From an uncultured Bacteroides sp. (GTDB lineage Bacteria > Bacteroidota > Bacteroidia > Bacteroidales > Bacteroidaceae): a DNA stretch of 64,000 bases. The stretch is taken from positions 70,312 to 134,311 of the forward strand of contig URWA01000003.1 in the NCBI GenBank assembly GCA_900551445.1. The letters run 5' to 3'. The first letter of the stretch is position 1. Every line of letters begins with the position of its first letter. A program made the translations under genes and the position numbers. Under the pieces are notes generated by a model, which was not told where the DNA came from, made no database searches, and saw nothing but the letters and a program-made list of their open reading frames with translations. Below are positions 34,750 through 44,592 of this stretch, piece after piece.

Positions 34750-36068
34750 GAAAACGGTCTATTTACTTTGCACTTTTTTTACTCGGTCTGGGGCTTCCGG
34801 CACAGGCCCAGTACACCTATACCTTGCAACAATGCCTGGAAGAAGGATTGGCCAACAACTATTCGCTCCGCATCACCCGCAACAAAGAACAGGTGAGCAA
34901 AAACAACGCCACTCTGGGAAATGCGGGATACCTGCCTACGGTAGACCTGACCGCCGGCTATACCGGAAACGCAGACAACAGCAACAGCCAGTCGCGTGAA
35001 ACGGGAGAAACCACCCAACTCCGCGGCGTGTACGACCAGACCTTGGATGCAGGTATCGACCTGAACTGGACGATTTTCGACGGGTTCAACATCAGCACCA
35101 CTTACAAGCAGCTGAAGGAACTCGAACGACAGGGAGCCACCAACACCCGGATTGCCATCGAGGATTTCATCGCCACCCTCACGGCGGAATACTATAACTA
35201 CATCCAACAGGAAATCCGGTTGAAGAATTTCCGCTATGCCGTGTCGCTGTCCCGGGAACGTCTGCGCATCGTGGAAGAACGCTACCACATCGGAAACTTC
35301 TCTCGACTGGATTATCAGCAGGCCACGGTAGACTTCAATGCCGACCGGGCGCAGTATATCAAACAACGGGAACTGGTGCATACTTCCCGCATCAACCTGA
35401 ACGAACTGATGGCCGCCAAAGATATGGACCGTCCGCTCAGCGTGAAAGACTCGGTGATTGACGTCAACGAGAACCTGGATTTCAATGCCTTGTGGGAGGG
35501 TACCCTACAGGCCAACTCCAGCTTGCTGCAAGCAGACCAGAATACCGTACTGGCCCAGTTGGATTATAAAAAAGTATTGTCACGCAACTATCCGTATGTA
35601 CGGTTGAATGCCGGCTACGGCTATACCCTGAATAAATACGATGTCAATGCCACCCGCCAGCGCAGCAACTGGGGATTCAGCGGAGGCATCACCGTGGGAT
35701 TCAATATCTTTGACGGCAACCGGAAACGTGAGAAACGGAATGCCAGTCTGGCCATCCGCAATGCCCAGCTGGCCCGCGACGAGCTGGAACAGGGACTCCG
35801 GGCCGACCTGAGTAACCTGTGGCAAGCCTACCGCAACAACATCCGCTTGCTGAACCTGGAACGCCAGAACCTGATTTCTGCCAAAGAGAACCACGAGATA
35901 GCCAAAGAACGCTACCTGCTGGGCGACTTGTCCGGAATCGAAATGCGTGAAGCACAGAAAAGCCTCCTCGATGCGGAAGAACGCATCCTTTCCGCAGAAT
36001 ATGATACGAAGATGTGTGAAATATCCCTGCTGCAACTTAGCGGGAAGGTGACGCAATACCTGAAATAA
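34746..36068 (+). CDS. TolC-family outer membrane efflux channel
   Basis: 440 residues. Signal peptide cleaved after AQAQ near residue 21. Two repeats of long amphipathic helices, starting YTLQQCLEEGLANNYSLRI and RLRIVEERYHIGNFSRLDYQQA, with barrel strands such as GYLPTVDLTAGYTGN and YPYVRLNAGYGYTLNKYD. It is the outer-membrane exit duct of the tripartite pump. Its ATG overlaps the pump stop (ATGA). Confidence 0.93.
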   Translation: MRKRSIYFALFLLGLGLPAQAQYTYTLQQCLEEGLANNYSLRITRNKEQVSKNNATLGNAGYLPTVDLTAGYTGNADNSNSQSRETGETTQLRGVYDQTLDAGIDLNWTIFDGFNISTTYKQLKELERQGATNTRIAIEDFIATLTAEYYNYIQQEIRLKNFRYAVSLSRERLRIVEERYHIGNFSRLDYQQATVDFNADRAQYIKQRELVHTSRINLNELMAAKDMDRPLSVKDSVIDVNENLDFNALWEGTLQANSSLLQADQNTVLAQLDYKKVLSRNYPYVRLNAGYGYTLNKYDVNATRQRSNWGFSGGITVGFNIFDGNRKREKRNASLAIRNAQLARDELEQGLRADLSNLWQAYRNNIRLLNLERQNLISAKENHEIAKERYLLGDLSGIEMREAQKSLLDAEERILSAEYDTKMCEISLLQLSGKVTQYLK

Positions 36069-36087
36069 AATATTTCATAATTTTTTG

Positions 36088-36095
36088 TATCTTTG
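36088..36095 (+). promoter_or_regulatory. -7 box of the APC permease gene
   Basis: TATCTTTG, exact match to TAnnTTTG, 27 bp before the ATG at 36122. Confidence 0.65.
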
Positions 36096-36121
36096 CCGCA
36101 CAATTTACAAATACAATCACC

Positions 36122-37804
36122 ATGGGGCTTTTTATTCGGAAAAGTATAGAGGCTTTGCAGGCTGAAGCCAAGGAAACGGGAAGCGGCACCCTCAAACGGG
36201 TATTGGGTCCCGTCAGTCTGGTAGCACTCGGAGTGGGAGTCATTATTGGAGCCGGCCTGTTTTCCATCACCGGAACCGTGGCGGCTTCTTACACCGGTCC
36301 GGCCATCACGCTTTCATTCATCATTGCAGCCATCGGATGCTGCTTTGCCGGACTCTGCTATGCGGAGTTTGCGTCAATGATTCCCGTATCGGGAAGTGCC
36401 TATACCTATTCATACGCCACCATGGGCGAACTCATCGCCTGGATTATCGGATGGGATTTGGTACTGGAATATACTGTAGCCGCCACCACCGTCAGTATCA
36501 GCTGGAGCCGCTATATGACCGTCTTCCTGCAGGGAGCAGGAATTGAACTTCCCCAGGCATTTACGGCCTGTCCGTGGGACGGAGGCATCGTGAACATCCC
36601 CGCCATGGTGATTGTGGTACTCATGAGCCTCATTCTGATGCGGGGTACTGCCGGAAGTTCCTTCTTCAACGGACTGATTGTTTTCCTGAAGATTGCGGTG
36701 ATTCTGATATTCGTGGTACTGGGCTGGCGCTTCATCCAAAGCGACAACTACATACCTTATATTCCGGCTAATACCGGCACACTGGGTGAGTTCGGCATTT
36801 CGGGTATTTTCCGAGGAGCTGCCATCGTTTTCTTTGCCTTTTTGGGATTTGACGCAGTGAGTACCGCTGCTCAGGAAACCAAAAATCCGAAACGGGATAT
36901 GCCTATCGGTATTCTGGTATCCTTGCTGGTATGTACCATCCTGTATATCCTCTTCGCCCATGTCATGACGGGAGTGGCACACTACACCGAATTCAGCGGA
37001 CAAGTCGGGATTGCGCCGGTGGCCGTAGCCATTGAAAAAATGGGGTACCCCGATGCCCAAGGTATCATCCAACCGGTTTATCCATGGCTGAATAAAGCTA
37101 TCATCCTGGCCATCCTGTTCGGTTATTGCTCGGTCATCATGGTCACCCTGCTCGGACAAAGCCGTGTTTTCCTGAGCATGAGCCGCGACGGACTGCTTCC
37201 CCCGTTCTTTTCCAAAATCAATCCGCGCTTCCGTACACCTGTACACAGCAATGCCTTGTTCATGGTCGTGGTCAGCCTGCTGGCCGGCTTCATCCCGGCA
37301 CAGATAGCCGGAGAGATGACCAGTATCGGCACGCTGCTGGCCTTCACACTGGTCTGCGCCGCCATACTGGTTGTACGCAAGACCATGCCCCACGTACACC
37401 GGGCCTTCAAAACCCCGTTCGTTCCCTTCGTCCCCATCATGGGCATCCTTACCTGCCTGTGCATGATGAGTTTCCTTCCCGCCGATACGTGGATACGACT
37501 GGTGTTGTGGATGCTCATCGGTCTGGATGTATATGCCTCCTACGGCATCCATCATAGCAAACTGGAACCCGGACAAAAACATCGGAAAGGGGATATGGTA
37601 TTAAACCTTACAGGATTGATTTTGTCTATTTTGAGTGTAGTGACCGGATTGTGGCACCAGCAGACCGTAGGATGGGACGAGGACAAGACCCTGCTGACCA
37701 TCTCTTTTGTGTTTGCCTTTACCCATTGCGCTTACTATATGTGGCGAATCTGGAAACACCCGCACAACCACCAGCACTTGTCGGAGCAACCGACTGAGTC
37801 TTAA
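36122..37804 (+). CDS. APC superfamily amino acid permease
   Basis: 560 residues, about 14 hydrophobic helices. The opening VSLVALGVGVIIGAGLFSITGTVAA is the APC helix 1 signature with the unwound GAG-type substrate segment; IFRGAAIVFFAFLGFDAVSTAAQETKNPKRDMP is the helix 6 region. The length and extra C-terminal helices fit the cationic amino acid transporter branch (CAT/YfnA-like). It has its own promoter. The exact substrate is not determinable. Confidence 0.88.
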   Translation: MGLFIRKSIEALQAEAKETGSGTLKRVLGPVSLVALGVGVIIGAGLFSITGTVAASYTGPAITLSFIIAAIGCCFAGLCYAEFASMIPVSGSAYTYSYATMGELIAWIIGWDLVLEYTVAATTVSISWSRYMTVFLQGAGIELPQAFTACPWDGGIVNIPAMVIVVLMSLILMRGTAGSSFFNGLIVFLKIAVILIFVVLGWRFIQSDNYIPYIPANTGTLGEFGISGIFRGAAIVFFAFLGFDAVSTAAQETKNPKRDMPIGILVSLLVCTILYILFAHVMTGVAHYTEFSGQVGIAPVAVAIEKMGYPDAQGIIQPVYPWLNKAIILAILFGYCSVIMVTLLGQSRVFLSMSRDGLLPPFFSKINPRFRTPVHSNALFMVVVSLLAGFIPAQIAGEMTSIGTLLAFTLVCAAILVVRKTMPHVHRAFKTPFVPFVPIMGILTCLCMMSFLPADTWIRLVLWMLIGLDVYASYGIHHSKLEPGQKHRKGDMVLNLTGLILSILSVVTGLWHQQTVGWDEDKTLLTISFVFAFTHCAYYMWRIWKHPHNHQHLSEQPTES

Positions 37805-37900
37805 AAGAAGTTATAAAAAACGGGCAGGAACAGAAAAAACGAATAATAAACCACAAACGACATTTAAAAAAGTTGTTATTTTACAGCGATTTATACTATT

Positions 37901-38710
37901 ATGGATAAAAATATATTATATACTGCCATTCAGGCCGCACTCGCCGCCGGAGCAGAAATCATGTCTGTATATACTGATCCGAATGCGGATTTTGAGATAG
38001 AGAAAAAAGCGGATAATTCTCCGCTGACCATCGCCGACCGCAAATCGCATGCCGTCATAGCCCAGGCTTTGGCTTCCACTCCCTATCCCCTGCTGAGCGA
38101 AGAAGGGGCCAAAATCGCACCTGAAGAAAGACAGCAATGGAAAGAGCTTTGGATTGTCGACCCGTTGGACGGTACCAAGGAATTCATCAAGCGGAACGGT
38201 GAATTTACCGTCAACATTGCCTACGTAAAAGACGGTTGCCCGGAAGCGGGAGTCATTTATATCCCCGTCAAAAAAGAACTTTATTTTGCCGATACTACAC
38301 TGGGGGCTTATAAAATCAATGAAATTACGGAAACCGGTTCATACACTTCACTGGATGCGCTGATTGCGCATGCACAGCGTCTGCCGAATACCCACCGTAC
38401 AGACGATACATTCATCGTCGTGGCTTCCCGTTCACACCTGACTCCTGAAACAGAAGCTTATATCCACGAAATGCAGCAAAAGCATGCACATGTGGAAACC
38501 ATCTCCAAGGGAAGTTCCTTGAAGCTGTGCCTCATCGCAGAAGGTAACGCCGACGTATATCCCCGTTTTGCTCCCACCATGGAGTGGGATACGGCTGCCG
38601 GACATGCCATTATCCGTGCTTCCGGGAAGGAAGTGTATCAGGCAGGGAAAAAAGAACCGCTACAATACAACAAAACAGACTTGCTGAACCCTTGGTTCAT
38701 TGCAGAATAA
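37901..38710 (+). CDS. cysQ: 3'(2'),5'-bisphosphate nucleotidase
   Basis: 269 residues of the inositol monophosphatase fold. Metal sites: EEGAK near residue 68, then IVDPLDGTKEFIKRNGEFTVNIAYV (about 85-110), and EWDTAAGHAII near 228. It hydrolyses 3'-phosphoadenosine 5'-phosphate (PAP) to AMP, clearing the by-product of PAPS-using sulfotransferases. First gene of the run that ends with a sulfotransferase, which fits that job. Confidence 0.93.
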   Translation: MDKNILYTAIQAALAAGAEIMSVYTDPNADFEIEKKADNSPLTIADRKSHAVIAQALASTPYPLLSEEGAKIAPEERQQWKELWIVDPLDGTKEFIKRNGEFTVNIAYVKDGCPEAGVIYIPVKKELYFADTTLGAYKINEITETGSYTSLDALIAHAQRLPNTHRTDDTFIVVASRSHLTPETEAYIHEMQQKHAHVETISKGSSLKLCLIAEGNADVYPRFAPTMEWDTAAGHAIIRASGKEVYQAGKKEPLQYNKTDLLNPWFIAE

Positions 38711-38722
38711 TCCAACTAACTT

Positions 38723-40264
38723 ATGTCTATCGAGATTATTATCGTACTACTTTCACTTGTGGCCATGCTGACGGCGCTGATTATGGACAAGATGCGTCCG
38801 GGAATGATTCTGTTCTCGGTGGTCGTCATCTTCCTCTGCACCGGCATCCTCACCCCGAAAGAAATGCTGGAAGGCTTCAGCAACAAAGGGATGATTACCG
38901 TGGCCTTGCTGTTTTTGGTCAGTGAAGGTGTACGTCAGAGCGGAGCACTGACCCAACTTATCAAGAAGCTGCTTCCCCAGCAGACGACATCCGTCTTCCG
39001 GGCACAGGCACGCATGCTGCCCAGCATCGCTTTCATATCCGCTTTCCTGAACAATACACCGGTGGTGGTCATATTTGCCCCCATCATCAAACGGTGGGCT
39101 AACTCTGTCAAGCTTCCGGCCACTTACTTCCTGATTCCGCTGTCGTACGTGACGATTCTTGGTGGTATCTGTACGCTGATCGGCACATCCACCAACCTGG
39201 TGGTACACAGCATGATTCTCGATGCCGGAATGAAAGGCTTCAGCATGTTCGAACTGGGGAAGGTAGGCATATTCATCGCTCTGGCCGGTATTATCTACTT
39301 GTTTCTGTTCTCCAAGAAACTGTTGCCCGCCAACCGTCCGGACACAGCCAACGAGGAAGAAAACGACTCTTCACTGCATCTGGTAGAAGCCGTCATCGGT
39401 CCGCGTTTCCCGGGTATCAACAAGACGGTGAGCGAATTTGATTTCAAGCGCCATTATGGAGCGGAAGTGAAAGAACTTCGCCGTAGCGGACGTACCTATA
39501 CCAACCTGAGCAAAGTCAGTTTTCGCGAAGGCGATACATTGGTGGTACTGACAGACGACAGCTTCATCCAGACCTGGGGAGAATCTTCTGTCTTCCTGAT
39601 GCTGGCCAACGGGAAAGAATACGAACCGGCCGGAAAGAAAAAACGCTGGTTCACCCTTTTCCTGCTCGTGTTCATGATTGTAGGAGCTACCATCGGTGAA
39701 CTGCCGGGCATTGAGAAATTCCTGCCCGAAGGCATCAAGCTGGATATGTTCTTTTTCGTGTCCATCACTACGGTCATCATGGCCTGGGCCAAGATATTCC
39801 CTCCACAGAAATATACCAAGTATATCTCTTGGGATATCCTGATTACCATTGCCTGTGCCTTTGCCATCAGCAAAGCCATGGAAAATTCCGGAGTGGCCGA
39901 CTTGCTGGCCGGTTACATCATCAGCCTGAGCCATGACTACGGTCCTTATGTGTTGCTGGCCGTACTGTTCATCATTACGAACATCTTTACGGAACTGATT
40001 ACCAACAATGCGGCGGCGGCCCTGTCCTTCCCCATTGCCCTGTCACTGTCCACCCAGCTGGGAGTCAATCCCATGCCGTTCTTCGTGGTCATCTGCATGG
40101 CAGCCTCGGCCAGTTTCTCCACCCCTATCGGCTATCAGACCAACCTGATTGTGCAAGGTATCGGAAACTACAAGTTCACCGACTTCGTCCGCATCGGACT
40201 GCCGCTGAACATCATCACATTCCTGATATCGGTCTTTCTCATTCCGCTGATATGGCCTTTTTAA
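38723..40264 (+). CDS. SLC13/DASS-family anion transporter with TrkA-C domain (probable sulfate uptake)
   Basis: 513 residues. About eleven transmembrane helices, with the two substrate-binding hairpin signatures IGTSTNLVVHSMI and IGYQTNLIVQGIGNY. A TrkA-C-like soluble domain lies between (about 215-300, FDFKRHYGAEVKELRRSGR and VSFREGDTLVVLTD). The family moves sulfate or dicarboxylates. The position between cysQ and the ATP sulfurylase genes, 12 bp after cysQ, argues for sulfate. That assignment is contextual. Confidence 0.88.
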   Translation: MSIEIIIVLLSLVAMLTALIMDKMRPGMILFSVVVIFLCTGILTPKEMLEGFSNKGMITVALLFLVSEGVRQSGALTQLIKKLLPQQTTSVFRAQARMLPSIAFISAFLNNTPVVVIFAPIIKRWANSVKLPATYFLIPLSYVTILGGICTLIGTSTNLVVHSMILDAGMKGFSMFELGKVGIFIALAGIIYLFLFSKKLLPANRPDTANEEENDSSLHLVEAVIGPRFPGINKTVSEFDFKRHYGAEVKELRRSGRTYTNLSKVSFREGDTLVVLTDDSFIQTWGESSVFLMLANGKEYEPAGKKKRWFTLFLLVFMIVGATIGELPGIEKFLPEGIKLDMFFFVSITTVIMAWAKIFPPQKYTKYISWDILITIACAFAISKAMENSGVADLLAGYIISLSHDYGPYVLLAVLFIITNIFTELITNNAAAALSFPIALSLSTQLGVNPMPFFVVICMAASASFSTPIGYQTNLIVQGIGNYKFTDFVRIGLPLNIITFLISVFLIPLIWPF

Positions 40265-40289
40265 AACAGATTTAAACAGACATTACAAT

Positions 40290-40901
40290 ATGAACGATTC
40301 AAAAGCAACTCATATCTATCCGATATTCGACCGCATGCTGGGGCGTGCAGACAAGGAAGAACTCCTTCACCAACACGGACTTATGATTTGGTTCACCGGG
40401 CTGAGCGGTTCCGGGAAAAGTACCATCGCCATCGCCTTGGAGCGCGAACTCCAACAGCGCGGGCTGCTGTGCCGTATCCTCGATGGAGACAACATCCGCA
40501 GCGGCATCAACAACAACTTGGGCTTCTCGGCCGAAGACCGGGTAGAAAATATCCGACGCATTGCCGAGGTGGGCAAGCTGTTTGTCGACACCGGCATCAT
40601 CACTTTGGCAGCTTTCATCAGCCCCAATAACGAAATCCGCGAGATGGCCGCCCGCATCATCGGGAAAGACGATTTTCTGGAAATCTACGTCAGCACCCCG
40701 CTGGAAGAATGTGAGCGCCGCGATGTGAAAGGCCTGTACGCCAAGGCCCGCCGGGGAGAAATCAAGAACTTCACCGGCATTTCGGCCCCGTTCGAGGCAC
40801 CGGCACATCCGGCCCTTTCGCTCGACACCTCCAAACTGTCACTCAAAGAATCCGTCGACCAGCTGCTCGACCTGATTCTCCCCAAAGTCACTAAAAAATA
40901 A
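40290..40901 (+). CDS. cysC: Adenylyl-sulfate (APS) kinase
   Basis: 203 residues. Walker A GLSGSGKST near 37-45; LDGDNIRSGINNNLGFSAEDRVENIRRIAEV is the APS-binding region; SPNNEIREMA and the lid RRGEIKNFTGISAPFEAP follow. It phosphorylates APS to PAPS, the universal sulfonate donor. It lies 25 bp after the transporter and 14 bp before cysD. Confidence 0.95.
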   Translation: MNDSKATHIYPIFDRMLGRADKEELLHQHGLMIWFTGLSGSGKSTIAIALERELQQRGLLCRILDGDNIRSGINNNLGFSAEDRVENIRRIAEVGKLFVDTGIITLAAFISPNNEIREMAARIIGKDDFLEIYVSTPLEECERRDVKGLYAKARRGEIKNFTGISAPFEAPAHPALSLDTSKLSLKESVDQLLDLILPKVTKK

Positions 40902-40915
40902 ATTATATATTAGCC

Positions 40916-41827
40916 ATGCAAGAAGAATACAAATTAAGCCACTTGAAAGAACTCGAAGCCGAGTCCATCCACATCATCCGCGAAGTGGCTGCCGAATTTG
41001 AGAATCCGGTAATGCTCTACAGCATCGGAAAAGACTCATCCGTCATGGTCCGTCTGGCAGAAAAGGCTTTTGCCCCTGGAAAAGTGCCTTTTCCTCTGAT
41101 GCACATCGATTCCAAATGGAAATTCAAGGAAATGATTCAGTTCCGCGATGAATATGCTAAAAAATACGGCTGGAACCTGATTGTGGAAAGCAACATGGAA
41201 GCCTTCCGCGCAGGCGTAGGCCCCTTCACTCACGGAAGTAAGGTACACACCGACCTGATGAAAACACAGGCCCTGCTGCACGCCCTCGACAAATACAAGT
41301 TCGACGCAGCCTTCGGAGGCGCACGCCGCGACGAAGAGAAATCACGTGCCAAGGAACGTATCTTCTCTTTCCGCAACGAGTTCCACCAGTGGGACCCAAA
41401 GAACCAGCGCCCGGAACTCTGGGACATCTACAATGCCCGCATCCGCAAAGGAGAAAGCATCCGTGTGTTCCCGTTGAGCAACTGGACCGAACTGGACATC
41501 TGGCAGTACATCCGTCTGGAAAATATCCCTATCGTACCGTTGTATTTCGCCAAGGTGCGTCCGGTGGTCAACATCGACGGACAGCTGATTATGCCTGATG
41601 ACGACCGTCTGCCGGAAAAATACCGCGACAAGATTGAGATGAAAAAAATCCGTTTCCGTACCCTGGGATGCTGGCCGCTGACAGGCGCCATTGAAAGTGA
41701 AGCCGACACCATCGAAAAGATTGTGGAGGAAATGATGACCACCACCAAGAGTGAACGCACGACCCGTGTCATCGACTTCGACCAGGAAGCCAGTATGGAA
41801 CAAAAGAAACGTGAAGGATATTTTTAA
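40916..41827 (+). CDS. cysD: Sulfate adenylyltransferase subunit 2
   Basis: 303 residues, the usual size. PP-loop ATP pyrophosphatase motif YSIGKDSSVMVRLA near 35-48, followed by PLMHIDSKWKFKEM and FGGARRDEEKSRAKERIFSFR. With CysN it adenylates sulfate to APS. The last residues (EQKKREGYF) are the conserved C-terminus. The cysN gene starts 12 bp later. Confidence 0.96.
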   Translation: MQEEYKLSHLKELEAESIHIIREVAAEFENPVMLYSIGKDSSVMVRLAEKAFAPGKVPFPLMHIDSKWKFKEMIQFRDEYAKKYGWNLIVESNMEAFRAGVGPFTHGSKVHTDLMKTQALLHALDKYKFDAAFGGARRDEEKSRAKERIFSFRNEFHQWDPKNQRPELWDIYNARIRKGESIRVFPLSNWTELDIWQYIRLENIPIVPLYFAKVRPVVNIDGQLIMPDDDRLPEKYRDKIEMKKIRFRTLGCWPLTGAIESEADTIEKIVEEMMTTTKSERTTRVIDFDQEASMEQKKREGYF

Positions 41828-41839
41828 TTACGCAACGAC

Positions 41840-43351
41840 ATGGAACATTTAGATAAAAGCAAATCAGGCAACCCGATGGAAGGAGAAGCCAGAGGCAAGA
41901 TGTCTATCGAGGAATTCCTGAAAAAAGACGAACAGAAAGACCTGCTCCGTTTTCTGACCGCAGGTTCTGTAGACGACGGAAAGTCCACCCTCATCGGACG
42001 TCTGTTGTTCGACAGTAAGAAATTGTATGAAGACCAGCTCGATGCCCTGGAACGCGACAGCAAGCGCATGGGTAACGCCGGCGAACACATCGACTATGCC
42101 CTGCTGCTCGACGGCCTGAAAGCCGAACGTGAACAAGGTATCACCATCGATGTGGCTTACCGTTATTTCTCGACCAACAACCGTAAGTTCATCATTGCCG
42201 ACACTCCGGGACACGAACAATATACCCGTAACATGATTACCGGCGGTTCGACTGCCAACCTGGCCGTCATCCTGGTAGATGCCCGTACCGGCGTCATCAC
42301 CCAGACCCGCCGCCATACCTATCTGGTATCCTTGCTGGGTATCAAGCACGTGGTACTGGCCGTCAACAAGATGGACCTGGTAGACTACTCGAAGGAAGTG
42401 TTCGACAAGATTGTAGCCGACTATATGGCCTTCATCACTCCGCTGGGTATCCCCGATGTGCAGTGCATTCCGCTGTCAGCCTTGGAAGGTGACAACGTGG
42501 TAGAGAAATCCGACCGTACCCCGTGGTACGAAGGTCCCGCCCTGTTGGAATTCCTGGAAACCGTCCACATCGGCAACGACCATAACCTGAAAGACTTCCG
42601 CTATCCGGTACAGTACGTGCTTCGTCCGAACCTCGACTTCCGTGGTTTCTGCGGAAAAGTGGCTTCCGGCGTGGTACACAAAGGAGATGAGGTAGTAGCC
42701 CTTCCTTCCGGAAAGCGTTCGCACATCAAGAGCATCGTAACCTACGACGGAGAACTCGACTATGCCTTCCCGCCGATGTCTGTCACCCTGACCCTGGAAG
42801 ACGAAATTGACGTATCCCGCGGTGAAATGCTGGTACACCCCGACAACATGCCGATGATCGGACGTAACTTCGAAGCCATGCTGGTATGGATGGACGAAGA
42901 AAAGATGGACATGGAGAAGTCTTTCTTCCTGAAGCAGACCACCAACACCAGCCGTACCCGCATTGACAGCATCAAGTATAAGGTAGATATCAACACCATG
43001 GAACACCTGTCTGTGGAAAACGGACGCCTGACCAAGGAAGATGTGCCCATGCAGCTCAACCAGATTGCTCATGTGGTACTGACTTCTTCCAAGGAGCTGT
43101 TCTTCGACCCTTATACCAAGAACAAAGCTACGGGTGCCTTCATCCTGATTGACCCGATTACCAACAACACCAGTGCCGTAGGTATGATTATCAACCAGGT
43201 GGCCGACAAAGACATGCACAACCAGATGGAACTGCCTGTCCTCAACCTGCCGAAACTGGGCATCGGTCCGGAACACTACGAAGCCATCGAACGTGCCGTA
43301 AAGGAACTGGAACGTCAGGGATACGCTATTGAATTAATAGTTAAAAATTAA
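41840..43351 (+). CDS. cysN: Sulfate adenylyltransferase subunit 1 (GTPase)
   Basis: 503 residues. EF-Tu-like GTPase: GSVDDGKSTLIGRLL (G1, about 42), ADTPGHEQYTRNM (G3), VNKMDLVDYS (G4), followed by beta-barrel domains. GTP hydrolysis drives APS formation by CysD. It is not fused to an APS kinase, since cysC is separate upstream. An extra 20-residue hydrophilic N-terminus precedes the usual start. Confidence 0.95.
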   Translation: MEHLDKSKSGNPMEGEARGKMSIEEFLKKDEQKDLLRFLTAGSVDDGKSTLIGRLLFDSKKLYEDQLDALERDSKRMGNAGEHIDYALLLDGLKAEREQGITIDVAYRYFSTNNRKFIIADTPGHEQYTRNMITGGSTANLAVILVDARTGVITQTRRHTYLVSLLGIKHVVLAVNKMDLVDYSKEVFDKIVADYMAFITPLGIPDVQCIPLSALEGDNVVEKSDRTPWYEGPALLEFLETVHIGNDHNLKDFRYPVQYVLRPNLDFRGFCGKVASGVVHKGDEVVALPSGKRSHIKSIVTYDGELDYAFPPMSVTLTLEDEIDVSRGEMLVHPDNMPMIGRNFEAMLVWMDEEKMDMEKSFFLKQTTNTSRTRIDSIKYKVDINTMEHLSVENGRLTKEDVPMQLNQIAHVVLTSSKELFFDPYTKNKATGAFILIDPITNNTSAVGMIINQVADKDMHNQMELPVLNLPKLGIGPEHYEAIERAVKELERQGYAIELIVKN

Positions 43352-43403
43352 AAGTTAAAATCGACAAGCTGAGTTTTACAACTGTCAATTATCAATTAAA
43401 GAA

Positions 43404-44510
43404 ATGGGATTACTCGAATTTAACAAACTCCCCATCAATACGCTGGTAGGAGCCGACTGGAAGACCTTCAACCAGATTACTGCCGGACGTACCATCGACC
43501 CGGCGTACAAGGGCAAATACCGCCTGACCAAGGCCGTATGCCGTCTGTTGTCCACCCTGGTTCCCTTGCAGGACAAACGGTATGAAAAACTGCTGGCCAA
43601 CAAGCCCCTGGAACACGACCCTGTGTTCATTCTGGGACACTGGCGCAGCGGAACCACCTTCATGCACAACGTGTTCTCCTGCGACAAGCATTTTGGCTAC
43701 AACACCACCTACCAAACGGTATTTCCGCACCTGATGATGTGGGGACAACCCTTCTTCAAGAAGAACATGAGCTGGCTGATGCCGGACAAACGTCCGACCG
43801 ACAACATGGAGCTGGCCGTCGACCTTCCGCAGGAAGAAGAGTTTGCCCTGGCCAACATGATGCCCTACACGTACTACAACTTCTGGTTCCTGCCGAAATA
43901 CATGCAGGAATATGCCGACAAGTACCTGCTGTTCGATGACATCAGCGACGCCGAACTGAAAGTGTTTGAGGAAACCTTCACCAAACTGATCAAGATTTCC
44001 TTGTGGAACACCCACGGCACACAGTTCCTCAGCAAGAACCCGCCGCACACCGGACGCGTGAAAGAGCTGGTGAAGATGTTCCCGAACGCCAAGTTCATCT
44101 ACCTGATGCGTAACCCGTACACGGTATTCGAATCGACCCGCAGTTTCTTCACCAACACCATCCAGCCACTGAAGCTGCAGGACATCAGCAACGAAGAACT
44201 GCAGGCCAATATCCTTTCAGTCTACGCCAAGCTGTATCACAAGTACGAGGCCGACAAGAAGTTTATTCCGGAAGGCAACCTGGTGGAAGTCCGTTTCGAG
44301 GATTACGAAAGGAACGCCTTCGACATGACGCAGGAGATTTACCAGAAACTGCAAATCCCCGGCTTTGACGAAGCCCGTGCCGACATCGAAGCGTATGTCA
44401 ACAAGAAGAAAGGGTACAAGAAAAACAAATACCAATACAAGCCCGAGACTGTCGAACTGGTTGAAAAGAACTGGTCGTTCGCCTTGGAGCAGTGGGGGTA
44501 TAAGTTGTAA
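43404..44510 (+). CDS. PAPS-dependent sulfotransferase
   Basis: 368 residues. PAPS 5'-phosphosulfate loop GHWRSGTTFMH at about 78-88 and 3'-phosphate site FIYLMRNPYTVFESTRSFF at about 231-249 (Arg236, Ser245); Lys211 in LSKNPPHTGR is a further conserved site. The linked cysQ-transporter-cysC-cysD-cysN genes make and recycle PAPS. The B. thetaiotaomicron sulfotransferase BT_0416, which sulfonates cholesterol and other sterols, lies in a similar cluster (BT_0412-0416), so sterol sulfonation is the leading guess. The acceptor is not readable from sequence. 52 bp after cysN; followed by a terminator. Confidence 0.88.
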   Translation: MGLLEFNKLPINTLVGADWKTFNQITAGRTIDPAYKGKYRLTKAVCRLLSTLVPLQDKRYEKLLANKPLEHDPVFILGHWRSGTTFMHNVFSCDKHFGYNTTYQTVFPHLMMWGQPFFKKNMSWLMPDKRPTDNMELAVDLPQEEEFALANMMPYTYYNFWFLPKYMQEYADKYLLFDDISDAELKVFEETFTKLIKISLWNTHGTQFLSKNPPHTGRVKELVKMFPNAKFIYLMRNPYTVFESTRSFFTNTIQPLKLQDISNEELQANILSVYAKLYHKYEADKKFIPEGNLVEVRFEDYERNAFDMTQEIYQKLQIPGFDEARADIEAYVNKKKGYKKNKYQYKPETVELVEKNWSFALEQWGYKL

Positions 44511-44530
44511 ACTTATCAGACTATATCAAC

Positions 44531-44564
44531 AAAAAATGCGGGACACTCACATCCCGCATTTTTT
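44531..44564. terminator. Bidirectional terminator after the sulfotransferase gene
   Basis: aaaaaatgcggga (44531-44543) pairs perfectly with tcccgcatttttt (44552-44564). The symmetric A and T runs let it work on both strands, for the sulfation operon and for the convergent fucosidase pseudogene. Confidence 0.92.
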
Positions 44565-44592
44565 GTTTCATGCCTTTTATTAACCGCCATCT

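Noticed and set aside
37901..44510. Assimilatory sulfate reduction operon for cysteine
   Set aside because: No PAPS reductase or sulfite reductase is present and the operon ends in a sulfotransferase followed by a terminator.
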